From CBDCGJ01 sp965238305 (GTDB lineage Bacteria > Pseudomonadota > Alphaproteobacteria > GCA-2731375), in the NCBI GenBank assembly GCA_965238305.1, contig CBDEHK010000001.1:4650001-4714000 (forward strand): 64,000 nt of DNA, written 5' to 3'. Numbering within the stretch: position 1 is the stretch's first letter; each line of letters starts with the position of its first letter. The position numbers and the translations under genes were made by a program. The notes below the pieces were generated by a model, which saw only the letters and a list, made by a program, of their open reading frames with translations, made no database searches and was not told the origin of the DNA. Below, in pieces: positions 7,848 to 17,024 of this stretch.

Positions 7848-8741
7848 TCACGCCGGCACCGCCTTCGGCCGCTGCACAAAGGTCAAGCCGATCGACAGCA
7901 GCACCAGAGCCAGGGCGCTGAGTTTTTGCCAACTTAGCGGGTCGCCGAGGATGACCGCGGCGGAGGCGACGCCGACGATTGGCACCAACAAGGTGCCCAT
8001 CGCCGCGACCGAGGCTGGCAAACGGGCGACCAGTAGGCTCCAGGCGGCGTAACAGATCACCATGGGAAAGACGATGTGATAGGCCAGCACCACCAGCACC
8101 GATAACGACGGCAGGCCGATCGGCCCGTCAATTTCAACCAACAACGCCGCGACAATCGCCGGCGGGCCGGAAACACCCAGCATCCAGGCGGCCTGCGCAA
8201 TCGGTTTGATCGACCAGGTGCGGGACTTCAGCAGCACAGTTCCGGCGGCCCAGGAAATCGCCGAGCCAAGCATCAATAGCGGGCCCAGCGGGTGGTCCAG
8301 AAAATCCGCTAGATCTTCCGAAACCAGCAACAACAATCCCAAAATGCCGACAATGAGGGAAGCAAAACGTCGCCTTGTCAGGCGCTCCCGCAGAAACAGG
8401 ATAGAAAAACCGGCCGCCCACATCGGCATGGTGAAAGCGATAATGGCGGCCGTGGAGGTTTGCGTATGCAACTGACCAAAGGCGGTAAACATATTGAAGC
8501 CAAACACCGAGAGCAGGCCGGCGAAGAGCAGCGGTAGAAGTTCCGCCCTGCCAGGGCGCAGGGATTGTCGGAAATAGACCGCCAGCCCTGCCAGCAGCAC
8601 CGCGCCGCAAGCCATGCCAATGGCGCGCAGCGACCAAGGCGGCACTTCACCGAGGATGAATTTAACCGCCGGCCAGTTCAAACCCCAGAACAGGCCGATC
8701 ATGATCACCAGCGTGATGTCGCCAAAGCGGATGCGATGCAA
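7848..8741 (-). CDS. EamA family drug/metabolite exporter
   Basis: A 297-residue inner-membrane protein with about ten hydrophobic helices in two repeated EamA domains. The first starts MIGLFWGLNWPAVKFILGEVPP, with the family PPWSLRAIGMACGA turn; the second includes ISWAAGTVLLKSR and ends in LALVLLSIGLTF. Members export amino acids or small metabolites; the substrate is unknown. An upstream in-frame stop forces a TTG start at 8741 or a later codon, and no strong ribosome-binding site is visible. A recombined remnant of a sister gene lies 0.7 kb downstream. Confidence 0.85.
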   Translation of the reverse strand: MHRIRFGDITLVIMIGLFWGLNWPAVKFILGEVPPWSLRAIGMACGAVLLAGLAVYFRQSLRPGRAELLPLLFAGLLSVFGFNMFTAFGQLHTQTSTAAIIAFTMPMWAAGFSILFLRERLTRRRFASLIVGILGLLLLVSEDLADFLDHPLGPLLMLGSAISWAAGTVLLKSRTWSIKPIAQAAWMLGVSGPPAIVAALLVEIDGPIGLPSLSVLVVLAYHIVFPMVICYAAWSLLVARLPASVAAMGTLLVPIVGVASAAVILGDPLSWQKLSALALVLLSIGLTFVQRPKAVPA

Positions 8742-8834
8742 AGCGTAGTACTTTCAGAGAAGGGAAAAGAAATGCGTTTTCAATCGCGTGGGCTAAAACG
8801 CTAACCCATATGGCAGGTCGGGCAACAGCAAAAT

Positions 8835-8867
8835 CCCCAAGGTCACTGGCACATAGCGGCCTTGGGG
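8835..8867 (-). terminator. Intrinsic terminator after the PhoX-like gene
   Basis: CCCCAAGG (8835-8842) pairs perfectly with CCTTGGGG (8860-8867) across a 17-base loop; on the minus strand the hairpin is followed by ATTTTGCTG. It sits 39 bases beyond the stop of the PhoX-like gene. The T-run is short, so termination may be partial. Confidence 0.55.
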
Positions 8868-8905
8868 TCATTCAGGCTTATCCCACTTGCTTATCCCATC
8901 TGGGC

Positions 8906-10642
8906 TTATTTTTTCAGCCAGAGGAAGTCGACCGGATGCTGCCTTTTACCGGCGTCTTCGGCTATGATCAGATTGCCATTGCTCAAGGACAGGATGTTAT
9001 CCGGGCTGGCGATACCGTTCAGGTCGCAACCTTTTTTGTCGCCGAGGTCGCGGCCGACAACATATGGATCGAGGCGCTTGAGATCAAAATCACTGCTGAT
9101 CTCGGCCCGGTAAACGGCCCCGCAGGCTTCTTTATCCAATGCGATATCGCCGCTTGCGCTTTTATCTTTAACGCCGGTCGACCAGTGCACATCGCCCCAG
9201 CTCTTGTCCATCGTTTCAGAAATATTGGAGGCCGATAGGTAGACATACTTGCCGTCCGAGGCGACCCCTTCGGTCTTGTTCCAATCGTTCGATGCGCCTA
9301 GGACAGCGGCGGCTTTCCGGCTTTCCAGAAAGGCAACGCGATCATCCTTGGCGCTACCGACAGTACCGTCGCCGTTCAGATCTTTGCCGGTCTTACCTTC
9401 CGCCCAGGCATAAACCTCGGCGTCGGAAATATAATTGGTACTACCTTCGACATAGTCTTTGGTGGTTTTGCCTTCATATTCGTCGATCCATTTGCCGACC
9501 TGGGCATTGTTGCCGTGGGCCAGTTCAATCCATTCGATACCGAAGCCGGTGGTACGCGGATCACTGCCGGCATCCTGTTTCAAATTGGCCGCATAAAGTG
9601 TGCCAGCGGAAAGGTCATCGGCCTTGTCAGCGACAAACTTAAAGAACACACCGCCAGAATTGGTATTGTATTTTTTGTTGTTGTATTTCGCCGAATCATC
9701 GTCCGATTGATAGATGGTTTTCCGGTCCGCCATGACGACAACATTTTCGTGGCTGAAACGGCCATGCACATAGTGCCGGGTAAAGGAGACATTTTCGCTG
9801 TCCGCATTCACCAGCTCAATATTATAGCCATAACGATAGGGGTTCGACGGGCGGCCGAGATATTCGTTCATCCGCTTCGCTTGATGATAATTGATGTCAT
9901 TGCCTTTTTTGTAGGACGGTTTTTCGTCCGCATCGTGATCGTCCGGATGGTTCCATATACGGGTCGCATAGAAATAATATTCTTCCGACACGATGGGACT
10001 GCCCCAAGGTGTGATGGTGCCAAAACAAAGGACCCAGGCACCATCGATGCTTTGCAAATCAAGCATTTCAGATTTATCGAGGTTGGTTTGCCAACGGCCG
10101 TCCTTGCGATCCAATTTCAGCCGACTAATCCCGGATACGGCTTTGCGACCAGCGCCTTCGAAGGCGGTATAGAGATAGGCTTTGTCGTTGCCAAGCGGCA
10201 CGAAGGCGTTGAAGTCGACATCGTTGCTGACGAACATCAGCTTGCCGCTATGATCATAGACGCCACCGACCAATTGACCGTTCGGCAATTTGGTACCGGA
10301 GGTCGCGAGTGTCACATATTCGCCCCTCGCGACATGGACCCGATCACGCTCACCTTCTGCCGGAATCGCGACGCTACCGCCTTGAAAGATATTGATGTTG
10401 AGGCCATGGATGTAACCAATTGTCGCCGCCGGGCCGCCTTCTTTGTAGGTCGCCTTCCGCGCCGGATGTTGTGAATTGAAAAACAGTTCACCTGCGCTAT
10501 TCACCGCGATGCCGGCAACTTCGGCACCTGCCGGAACGGTGGCGATCCGCACCAGCGAAGAATCCGCAGCCTGCGCCAGTCCCCCAATTAAACCAATAGA
10601 TGTAAAAAATGTAGCCCCTAACAGCAGGTTTCGGATCGACAT
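8906..10642 (-). CDS. PhoX/DUF839-family secreted phosphatase-like protein
   Basis: About 578 residues. The N-terminus MSIRNLLLGATFFTSIG...AQA is a probable Sec signal peptide. The body has DUF839/PhoX features: GSPIVSEEYYFYATR, a PYRYGYNIELVN segment, HGRFSHENVVVMADRKTIYQSDD and a C-terminal CDLNGIASPDNILSLSNGNLIIAED block. PhoX enzymes are Ca/Fe-dependent alkaline phosphatases that release phosphate from esters in the periplasm. PhoX is usually Tat-exported, yet no twin-arginine is seen here. Start ATG 10640-10642 has GGGGGAAAT just upstream. A hairpin terminator follows. Phosphate-ester specificity is inference. Confidence 0.75.
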   Translation of the reverse strand: MSIRNLLLGATFFTSIGLIGGLAQAADSSLVRIATVPAGAEVAGIAVNSAGELFFNSQHPARKATYKEGGPAATIGYIHGLNINIFQGGSVAIPAEGERDRVHVARGEYVTLATSGTKLPNGQLVGGVYDHSGKLMFVSNDVDFNAFVPLGNDKAYLYTAFEGAGRKAVSGISRLKLDRKDGRWQTNLDKSEMLDLQSIDGAWVLCFGTITPWGSPIVSEEYYFYATRIWNHPDDHDADEKPSYKKGNDINYHQAKRMNEYLGRPSNPYRYGYNIELVNADSENVSFTRHYVHGRFSHENVVVMADRKTIYQSDDDSAKYNNKKYNTNSGGVFFKFVADKADDLSAGTLYAANLKQDAGSDPRTTGFGIEWIELAHGNNAQVGKWIDEYEGKTTKDYVEGSTNYISDAEVYAWAEGKTGKDLNGDGTVGSAKDDRVAFLESRKAAAVLGASNDWNKTEGVASDGKYVYLSASNISETMDKSWGDVHWSTGVKDKSASGDIALDKEACGAVYRAEISSDFDLKRLDPYVVGRDLGDKKGCDLNGIASPDNILSLSNGNLIIAEDAGKRQHPVDFLWLKK

Positions 10643-10829
10643 GATTTCCCCCAATTATTGTTGAATTAGAATTTAATCCGTATGTTTGAACGCGATTATA
10701 TCTTACATCGCACAGAAAATCACCTTCGCTAAAGTAACCCACCCCACATCGTGTTTGGCACTGGCTTGCAAGCGCCGCTGCGGGTTGCTAGCCTGCTTAG
10801 GTGGCAGCTGAATTCGAAGGATGATAACG
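10643..10829. promoter_or_regulatory. Divergent promoter region, PhoX-like gene and TauD gene
   Basis: A 187-base spacer between divergently transcribed genes, A+T-rich near the PhoX-like start (10650-10700). It must contain both promoters. I see no convincing pho box or other operator. Confidence 0.4.
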
Positions 10830-11678
10830 ATGAAGGTAACCCCATTAGAGGCCAGTTTTGGCGCCCAAGTGCGCGGGTTGGAGCTGGCGCGGTTGGATGG
10901 CGACGCTTTTAGCGCGCTTTATGACCTCTGGCTCGAATATGCCTTGTTGATTTTCCCTGACCAGCATCTAGATGATGGACAACAGATCACCTTTGCGCAG
11001 CGTTTTGGGGCGCTTGAATTCGATCTGGTTGAGCTTTCTAACGTCAAGGAAGATGGCAGTATCCGCGTAAGCGACGATGACGATATGGTCAAAATCCTGA
11101 AAGGCAATATGGGCTGGCATCACGACAGCACCTATATGCCGGTGCAGGCCAAAGGCGCGGTATTCCGGGCCCAGGTGGTTCCCGACGAAGGCGGCGAGAC
11201 CGCCTGGGCCGACATGACAGCGGCTTATGCGGCCTTGGATGCGGCCATGCAACAGCGTCTGTCCGGTCTATTGGCTTATCATTCGCTTTATTATAGTCAG
11301 CAAAAAGCCGGTTACCGGCAAAAGGAAAAAGACAGCGAATATTTTGGCTACGGCTTTCATGATCAGGAGCCGCCGCTCCGGCCGCTGGTGAAAGTACATG
11401 GCGAGACCGGCAAGCCGACCCTGACCATCGGTCGCCATGCCTATGGCATTCCAGGCCTGGAACCGGCAGCATCGGAAGAATTGTTGGAGGAGCTGGTCGA
11501 ATTCGCCTGCCAGGCGCCCCGGGTTTATCAGCATAAATGGACACCAGGCGAAGTAGTGATCTGGGACAATCGCTGTCTTATGCATAAAGGCTGCCCCTGG
11601 GACATGAGCGTACCGCGGGTGATGTATCATTCACGCATCGCCGGAGACGCGGAGCAAGAATTCGCCGCGCCGGCTTGA
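10830..11678 (+). CDS. TauD/TfdA-family 2-oxoglutarate dioxygenase
   Basis: About 282 residues of the Fe(II)/2-oxoglutarate dioxygenase TauD family. The iron-binding H-x-D is H97-x-D99 in GWHHDST, and the distal His lies in WDNRCLMHKG near the C-terminus, with the 2-oxoglutarate-binding Arg expected in VPRVMYHSRI. The N-terminus MKVTPLEASFGAQVRGLEL is typical. I take ATG 10830, nine bases after GAAGG; an ATG at 10821 directly abuts it. Family members attack taurine, alkylsulfates, 2,4-D or carnitine-like substrates; this one cannot be assigned. Confidence 0.88.
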   Translation: MKVTPLEASFGAQVRGLELARLDGDAFSALYDLWLEYALLIFPDQHLDDGQQITFAQRFGALEFDLVELSNVKEDGSIRVSDDDDMVKILKGNMGWHHDSTYMPVQAKGAVFRAQVVPDEGGETAWADMTAAYAALDAAMQQRLSGLLAYHSLYYSQQKAGYRQKEKDSEYFGYGFHDQEPPLRPLVKVHGETGKPTLTIGRHAYGIPGLEPAASEELLEELVEFACQAPRVYQHKWTPGEVVIWDNRCLMHKGCPWDMSVPRVMYHSRIAGDAEQEFAAPA

Positions 11679-11766
11679 GCGCGTTAGGGTGAAAAACATC
11701 GTGACCGCGAACTTATCATCCTATCGAAGCGACGTTTGTCATGATTTAAGCGGCGGAAACACGGCT

Positions 11767-12303
11767 CTATTTACCAAATAGCCAGGATTGAACATCGTCA
11801 ATTTTCTCGCTATATCGTTCCACGAAATGAATGGAATCAATCGATTTGCCCGGCCACACGGCGATCAGCATGCTGCCGGCGTTGTTGTTTAGAATGTCGA
11901 GCGGAAAGATGATCGAGGCCATGGCTATGACAATCTCGTCGATTGACACAAATTCCGTTCGATAAGCCCGGGGCCGGGGTTCTGCGGCACATAGCTTAAA
12001 TTGCTCAAGGATATAGGTTCGCGTGGGATCGGCGCTTAGAATGTCAGTGGCCAGCGAGCCGGGTTTCAGGCGCGGTGCAAAACTCTGCAGTTCCTCGCCA
12101 ATCAAATCATAGCGGAAATCTACTCCATTGAGTGAACTGACAAGATTCAATCGCGGAAGTATAGCCGCACCGATCGCAACTGGATCGACCGATCGCCGTG
12201 GTTTTCCTTCCGCCAAGCCTTGCCAGTATTCATAGAGCGCACGGGCCTGTTCGATGTTTTGAATGGTCGTGAAAATCGCTTGCGGCGGAGATTGATTAGG
12301 CAT
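11767..12303 (-). CDS. PAS_5-family sensory domain protein
   Basis: A 178-residue cytosolic protein. The pattern ALYEYWQGLAEGKPRRSVDPVAI...ILPRLNLVSS, then FRYDLIGEELQSFAP and a late beta-rich part ending LIAVWPG, is that of the PAS_5 family common in Rhodospirillales. No output domain is fused. The ligand and partner are unknown. It is transcribed alone; no good ribosome-binding site precedes the ATG. Confidence 0.65.
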   Translation of the reverse strand: MPNQSPPQAIFTTIQNIEQARALYEYWQGLAEGKPRRSVDPVAIGAAILPRLNLVSSLNGVDFRYDLIGEELQSFAPRLKPGSLATDILSADPTRTYILEQFKLCAAEPRPRAYRTEFVSIDEIVIAMASIIFPLDILNNNAGSMLIAVWPGKSIDSIHFVERYSEKIDDVQSWLFGK

Positions 12304-12470
12304 CGAAAATTGTAAGTTCGCCGGTCGCTATAAGTCAATCCAAACAGATGCGTAGCGCCTCGAATGTGGCGGTAGCGGCCGGCCCAAATTCCCGCTCTGG
12401 GGAAACTGTGAATGCCGACAATGCGCGGTTTGCGATCAACGAAGGAGGCTGCACGTATCGCCAGCGCGAC

Positions 12471-13433
12471 TTAGCCATCATAGCGGATTTTCGGATCGAA
12501 AAAGCCATAGCTCAGATCGATCAGCAGGTTGACCGCCATCACAAACAGCGACACCACCAGCGCTATGCCGGCGATCATCGTGTAATCGCGCGCCGCGACG
12601 GCGTCGAGCAAAAGCGTACCCATGCCTGGAATGTTGAAGATGTTCTCGATGATCACGGTACTACCGAACAATACCGGCATCTGCATGCCGATAATGGTGA
12701 TGACTGGGATCATGGCATTTTTTAAGGCGTGGCGATAAAGGATTTTCGGCTCGTCCAAACCCTTGGCCCAGGCGGTGCGAATGAAATCCGCGCTCAAGAC
12801 TTCCAGCAGCATGGTTCGGGTCATGCGGGTGATCTGGGCGGCAAAGGCCAGACCCAGGATCAGGGCCGGCAAGAAAAACTTCTGTAGATTGCGCCAGGGC
12901 TCTTCAAAGAACAGCACCTCCTCCAATGGCGGCATCCAGCCCCACCAAATCGACGGTAGCAGGATTGCCAGCGTGCCCAGCCAAAATCCCGGCACCGCCA
13001 AGCCCAGAATGGCGCCGCCGCGGGCGACGTTGTCGCCTAAGCTTTCGGGACGTCGGGCCGAATAAAGCCCGGTCGCTAAACCAACCACGACGGCGAAAAG
13101 CGACGACAGAGCCGCCAGCTCCAGCGTCGGCGGCAGATGGCGCAATATTTCGTCAAGCACAGGCGTGCCCTGAGCGAGCGAGCGGCCGAGATCGCCGTGC
13201 AGAATAAAATCCGTGATCCAGTTTAGATATTGCATCGGGATCGATTGATCCAAGCCCAGCTGTCTGGCGATCTCGGCTCGGATCTGGTCATTGTCGACGC
13301 CATAATCGCGCCCGGTCATCATCAAATCGATCAATGTGCCCGGCAGCATGCGTGTGGCGGCAAAGACAATGAAACTGGCAAATATCATGGTCGGCGGCAG
13401 GGCCACCAGACGGCGAAAAATATAACTATACAT
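12471..13433 (-). CDS. DppB-type peptide ABC permease (orphan)
   Basis: A full-length 320-residue inner-membrane permease of the DppB/OppB family. It has an N-terminal TM (YIFRRLVALPPTMIFASFIVF), the periplasmic region with GDLGRSLAQGTPV, and the cytoplasmic EAA loop RTAWAKGLDEPKILYRHALKNAMIPVI that contacts the ATPase. These systems import di- or oligopeptides or nickel. No second permease, ATPase or binding protein lies next to it. A C-terminal ABC ATPase remnant at 30025-30216 is distant. The gene may work with components encoded elsewhere or be a survivor of a lost operon. Confidence 0.88.
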   Translation of the reverse strand: MYSYIFRRLVALPPTMIFASFIVFAATRMLPGTLIDLMMTGRDYGVDNDQIRAEIARQLGLDQSIPMQYLNWITDFILHGDLGRSLAQGTPVLDEILRHLPPTLELAALSSLFAVVVGLATGLYSARRPESLGDNVARGGAILGLAVPGFWLGTLAILLPSIWWGWMPPLEEVLFFEEPWRNLQKFFLPALILGLAFAAQITRMTRTMLLEVLSADFIRTAWAKGLDEPKILYRHALKNAMIPVITIIGMQMPVLFGSTVIIENIFNIPGMGTLLLDAVAARDYTMIAGIALVVSLFVMAVNLLIDLSYGFFDPKIRYDG

Positions 13434-13569
13434 ATCGGATGGAAGATTGGCTCCAGGTGCCTGGCGTTGACGCGGCGAAATATAAGTCGATCTATATCGG
13501 ACTATCGTAAACCAATTTGACTTTGCCTTCTAGAATCTGTTTACAAAATACTATCCCTGTCCGCCTCAA

Positions 13570-14475
13570 TTACCAGCCAATGGCGGCTTCGATGCGGTCA
13601 ATTTGATCTCGCAGTTCGCGGCTGAAGTCATCGATCCGGGGTTTTTTCCCATCCGCTTCGCGTAGATCATATTCTTCCGCCAGCTCGGCGATGAGCTGCA
13701 CATGGCCGCTTTTCGCCATTAAGTTCGGGTCGATCGAAAGTCGGGCAATCGCCTGCCCAATCAATTCCGGCGTATCGGCGTCGACCAATTCTGCGGCATC
13801 GACATGAAAGCCCGGGTGATCGCCCGCCGCCGCCAGCTTGACCCGTTCGGTCAGAACCCAACGCGGCCACAGCGCGATTGCGGCGACGCCATGATCTTTA
13901 AGATCGAAGGCCATGGCCTTGGCCAGCCTATTATTCGCCGCATGAGCGACCCGAAAGCCGACATTGTAATATTCTCCGATCGCACCGGCGGATGAAATAT
14001 TGACGATCAAACCACTGCCCTGCGCGACCATATAGGGGGCGGCAAAATAGCTGGTCAGATAATGCGAGCGGACCCCGACTGCGTTCTGCGCATCCCAGTC
14101 TGTGACCGGACTTTGCCAAAATGACAAGCCTTCGTAATCGTCAGCGAAGCCCATCGCACAATTGACGACGATATCGATGCGGGCGAAGCGCGCCAGCGCA
14201 TCCTTGAACAGCCTTTCAACGCTGTCCGCGTCCGCGAGATCGGTCGGCAGCGCGACCGCCGCACTACCGATATCCTGCAATGCCGCCAGGGTCTCGCTCA
14301 GGTTGCCGGGCACTCGTCGCCCCGCATCGCCAAGAGCCGGTGCCTCTTCAGGTGTCATCGTCCGTGATGTGATCGCAAGTTGAGCCCCCTGGCTTGCCAA
14401 ACCGATGGCGACACCGCGACCAATGCCGCGGCTGGCGCCGGTGACTAACGCGACCTTGCCATCAAGAATTGCCAT
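13570..14475 (-). CDS. Short-chain dehydrogenase/reductase
   Basis: About 301 residues of the SDR superfamily: TGASRGIG nucleotide-binding motif at residues 13-20, VVNCAMG in place of NNAG, active-site Ser in IVNISSAGAIGEYYN, and the expected Tyr-x3-Lys region is unusual (NVGFRVAHAANNRLAKAMAF shows Val-x-His-x-x-x-x rather than a clear YxxxK). So catalysis may be altered. ATG 14473-14475 follows AAGGGATCAG. It is the last gene of a probable crotonase-GcvT-SDR operon, 18 bases after the GcvT-family gene. Confidence 0.82.
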   Translation of the reverse strand: MAILDGKVALVTGASRGIGRGVAIGLASQGAQLAITSRTMTPEEAPALGDAGRRVPGNLSETLAALQDIGSAAVALPTDLADADSVERLFKDALARFARIDIVVNCAMGFADDYEGLSFWQSPVTDWDAQNAVGVRSHYLTSYFAAPYMVAQGSGLIVNISSAGAIGEYYNVGFRVAHAANNRLAKAMAFDLKDHGVAAIALWPRWVLTERVKLAAAGDHPGFHVDAAELVDADTPELIGQAIARLSIDPNLMAKSGHVQLIAELAEEYDLREADGKKPRIDDFSRELRDQIDRIEAAIGW

Positions 14476-14493
14476 TCTGATCCCTTTCCCCAA

Positions 14494-15612
14494 TTAGCCC
14501 TTGATCGCTTTGACGAAGGGCATTTCGACCACCTTAGCCGTTAGCTCGCCAACTGGCGAGGTGACCTGGAACTTTGAATCCAGTGCATCGTGGCCGACGG
14601 CGACCATGGCATACCCGATATTTTTTTCCAGCCTGGGCGAATGAAGCGCGATAAGCACCTCACCAATCGGCTGCTCTGCAAACACCGGCCAACGCTCACT
14701 GAAGATCCCGGATGGTAGCGCTTCGCCGGTAAATTCGATACCGACAATGCGCCGGGTAACGCCAGCTGCTCTGATCTCCCGCAAAGCCTGCTTGCCGATG
14801 AAGTCGCGCTCACTATCAAGGTCGAGCAAACGCTCCATCCCCGCTTCAAACGGATTGGTGGAAAGATCAATGTCGGAGCCGTAACCCAGGATGCCCGCCT
14901 CGACCCGACGAATATCGGAAGGGCCGGTAACGGCGATGCCATGGGGCTGCCCGGCATCCAGGACGCATTGCCAAAGCGCCTCGCCATATTGACTGTCGCG
15001 CAGAAATATTTCATAGCCGAACTCACCGCTCCAACCGGTCCGCGTCACCACCACCGGGATCTGCGCCAGGCTGGTTTCCACCAGCGTGTAATAGGCCAGC
15101 GCCGCGATCTTTTCACCAAACAACGCCTCGATCACGGCGCGGGATTTTGGTCCTTGAATTTGCAAAGGACTGACGTCGGGTTCACGGATTTGCACATCCA
15201 TGCCGGCACCGATCGCGACACCCTTGGCCCACAGCAGCAAATCGCTGTCGGAACAAGAAAACCAATAACGATCACTTGCCAGACGCAGCATCACCGGATC
15301 ATTAATGATGCCACCTTCCGCCGAAGTGATAATAAGATAACGGCATTTTCCCGGCGCGACTTTACGTATGTCGCGTGGGCTCAGGCGATCGACAAAGCGG
15401 GCCGCATCCGGGCCGAAAATCTCCACCTGCCGTTCGGTGGCGACATCCCACAAAGTCACGCCGTTAATCAAATGCCAATATTCACGCACCGGATCGTCGT
15501 AGGAATGCGGCTGATACATATGGTTCGCCACCGACCAAGCCTGGTTGCCAGCCCGCCGCGCGGCAGCAAAATAGGGTGAGCGACGGGTCCAATAATTCAG
15601 CGTATTCGACAA
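14494..15612 (-). CDS. DmdA-like GcvT-family THF-dependent demethylase
   Basis: A 372-residue GcvT-fold protein. Its segments (NHMYQPHSYDDPVREYWHL, WDVATERQVEIFGPDAARFV, SPRDIRKVAPGKCRYL, GGIINDPVMLRLASDRYWFS, DSDLLLWAKGVAIG, EPDVSPLQIQGPKS) follow the dimethylsulfoniopropionate demethylase DmdA pattern more than housekeeping GcvT. There is no glycine riboswitch or gcvH/gcvP nearby. GcvT relatives move a methyl or aminomethyl group to tetrahydrofolate. True DmdA cannot be separated from paralogues without a tree. The start is TTG 15610-15612 with AAGGGAC upstream. Neighbours are a crotonase (38 bases upstream) and an SDR. Confidence 0.75.
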   Translation of the reverse strand: MSNTLNYWTRRSPYFAAARRAGNQAWSVANHMYQPHSYDDPVREYWHLINGVTLWDVATERQVEIFGPDAARFVDRLSPRDIRKVAPGKCRYLIITSAEGGIINDPVMLRLASDRYWFSCSDSDLLLWAKGVAIGAGMDVQIREPDVSPLQIQGPKSRAVIEALFGEKIAALAYYTLVETSLAQIPVVVTRTGWSGEFGYEIFLRDSQYGEALWQCVLDAGQPHGIAVTGPSDIRRVEAGILGYGSDIDLSTNPFEAGMERLLDLDSERDFIGKQALREIRAAGVTRRIVGIEFTGEALPSGIFSERWPVFAEQPIGEVLIALHSPRLEKNIGYAMVAVGHDALDSKFQVTSPVGELTAKVVEMPFVKAIKG

Positions 15613-15650
15613 AATAACTGGGTCCCTTCGATATCAGGCGGCAATGACCA

Positions 15651-16478
15651 TTACCGACCCTTGAAGTCCGGATCGCGTTTTTCCATGAAGGCTGCCATGC
15701 CTTCTTTGATGTCATCGGTTTGCATCAACGGCAGCAGTTGCAGATAAACGTGGTGGACATGATCGGGAAACGTTTCTTCCAAGCCCATGCGCATCATCCG
15801 TTTTGATGCCTGCACCGCCAGTGGCGCGTTGGCGGCAATTTCCGCTGCCATGGCGGCGACTTCATCGCCGACCCTATCCACCGGCACAATTTTTGAGACA
15901 AGGCCCAATTCCAGACTTTCTTCGGCATTCAACGTCCGTCCGGTAAAAATCAACTCCGCCGCTTTCGACCACCCCAACAAGCGCGGCAAGATCCAGGTCC
16001 CGCCAGATTCGGGCACTAAGCCGCGTTTGGTAAATGCTGCCGACAGTTTTGCCGTGTCCGCCATGATCCGAATGTCGCAGCCCATGGCCATATCGAAGCC
16101 ATAACCGGCAGCGGAACCATTGAGGCCGCAAATTGTCGGTTTATCCAACGCCTGTAAAACCGTCGGCGGCGCATTGCGTAAGTCGATATTGGTCGCCGGT
16201 GCCGCGTTCGGATCAAGGATGCCGCGGCTGCCGCCAGTTTCATCCCGCCGCAGATCAAGGCCGGCGCAGAAAGCCCGCCCGGTCGCGGTCAATACCACGA
16301 CCCGAGCCGCGTCGTCGCGATTGGCTTCGACCAGCAATTCACTGATGCCGCTCAACATCTGCCGGGATATGGTATTCATCCGATCCGGGCAATTGAGGGT
16401 GATGGTCGCCACGTGATCATCGACGCCATAAAGCACTTCGCCACTGGAATCGGAGTTTAGATTTTCGACATTACTCAT
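15651..16478 (-). CDS. Crotonase (enoyl-CoA hydratase/isomerase family)
   Basis: A 275-residue crotonase-fold protein. The oxyanion-hole segments AFCAGLDLRR and CGLNGSAAGYGFDMAMGCDIRI are present. The two glutamates of classical hydratases are not at their usual places: the first is Asp (GFDMA) and FGQPE is replaced by LSAAF, whereas a Glu occurs in GLVPESGGTW, as in crotonases with other activities. Likely a CoA-thioester hydratase, isomerase or hydrolase. Good AAGGA before ATG 16476-16478. It lies between ppa (15 bases away) and the DmdA-like gene, so an analogy with DmdD is possible but unproven. Confidence 0.85.
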   Translation of the reverse strand: MSNVENLNSDSSGEVLYGVDDHVATITLNCPDRMNTISRQMLSGISELLVEANRDDAARVVVLTATGRAFCAGLDLRRDETGGSRGILDPNAAPATNIDLRNAPPTVLQALDKPTICGLNGSAAGYGFDMAMGCDIRIMADTAKLSAAFTKRGLVPESGGTWILPRLLGWSKAAELIFTGRTLNAEESLELGLVSKIVPVDRVGDEVAAMAAEIAANAPLAVQASKRMMRMGLEETFPDHVHHVYLQLLPLMQTDDIKEGMAAFMEKRDPDFKGR

Positions 16479-16493
16479 CGATTTGTCCTTCGA

Positions 16494-17024
16494 TTATTCG
16501 GTTTTTGCCGCTTCGACCGCCCCGACAATCAATTCACGGGCTTCCGCTTGATCGCCCCAACGGGAAACTTCCGCCCATTTGCCATCTTCTAGATCTTTGT
16601 AGCGCTGGAAAAAGTGTGAAATTTGCCGAATTTGAATTTCCGGTAAGTCGCGGTAGCTAATGATATTGTTGAACATAGCGGAGACTTTTTCCGACGGCAC
16701 AGCGATGATTTTTTCATCGTCGCCCGCTTCATCACGCATATATAACACGCCTAAGGGCCGGCAATTTATGACACAGCCCGGCTGCAGCGGCGTCGGATTG
16801 GCGATCAATACATCGAGCGGGTCGCCGTCGTCGGAAAGCGTATGCGGGATAAAACCATAATTACCCGGATAGCGCATTGCCGTGTACAGAATACGATCGA
16901 CAAAAACAGTGCCGGCTTCCTTGTTCATTTCGTACTTTACTGGCTCGCCGCCCAACGGCACCTCAACAATAACGTTGAAGTCATGTGGCGGTTTTTCACC
17001 GATAGCAATTGCTTCGATACGCAT
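16494..17024 (-). CDS. ppa: Inorganic pyrophosphatase
   Basis: A 176-residue family I soluble pyrophosphatase that hydrolyses PPi to phosphate. The metal-binding signature DDGDPLDVL is at residues 65-73, with YEMNKEAGTVFVDR and YPGNYGFIPHT before it. The start ATG 17022-17024 follows GGAAGGATCGCGC. Length matches the bacterial family. It is 15 bases from the next co-directional crotonase gene, which may be cotranscribed. Confidence 0.95.
   Translation of the reverse strand: MRIEAIAIGEKPPHDFNVIVEVPLGGEPVKYEMNKEAGTVFVDRILYTAMRYPGNYGFIPHTLSDDGDPLDVLIANPTPLQPGCVINCRPLGVLYMRDEAGDDEKIIAVPSEKVSAMFNNIISYRDLPEIQIRQISHFFQRYKDLEDGKWAEVSRWGDQAEARELIVGAVEAAKTE

Noticed and set aside
9515..10474. 319-codon plus-strand frame opposite the PhoX-like gene
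   Set aside because: Shadow frame caused by codon bias of the real minus-strand gene, which has signal peptide and family motifs.
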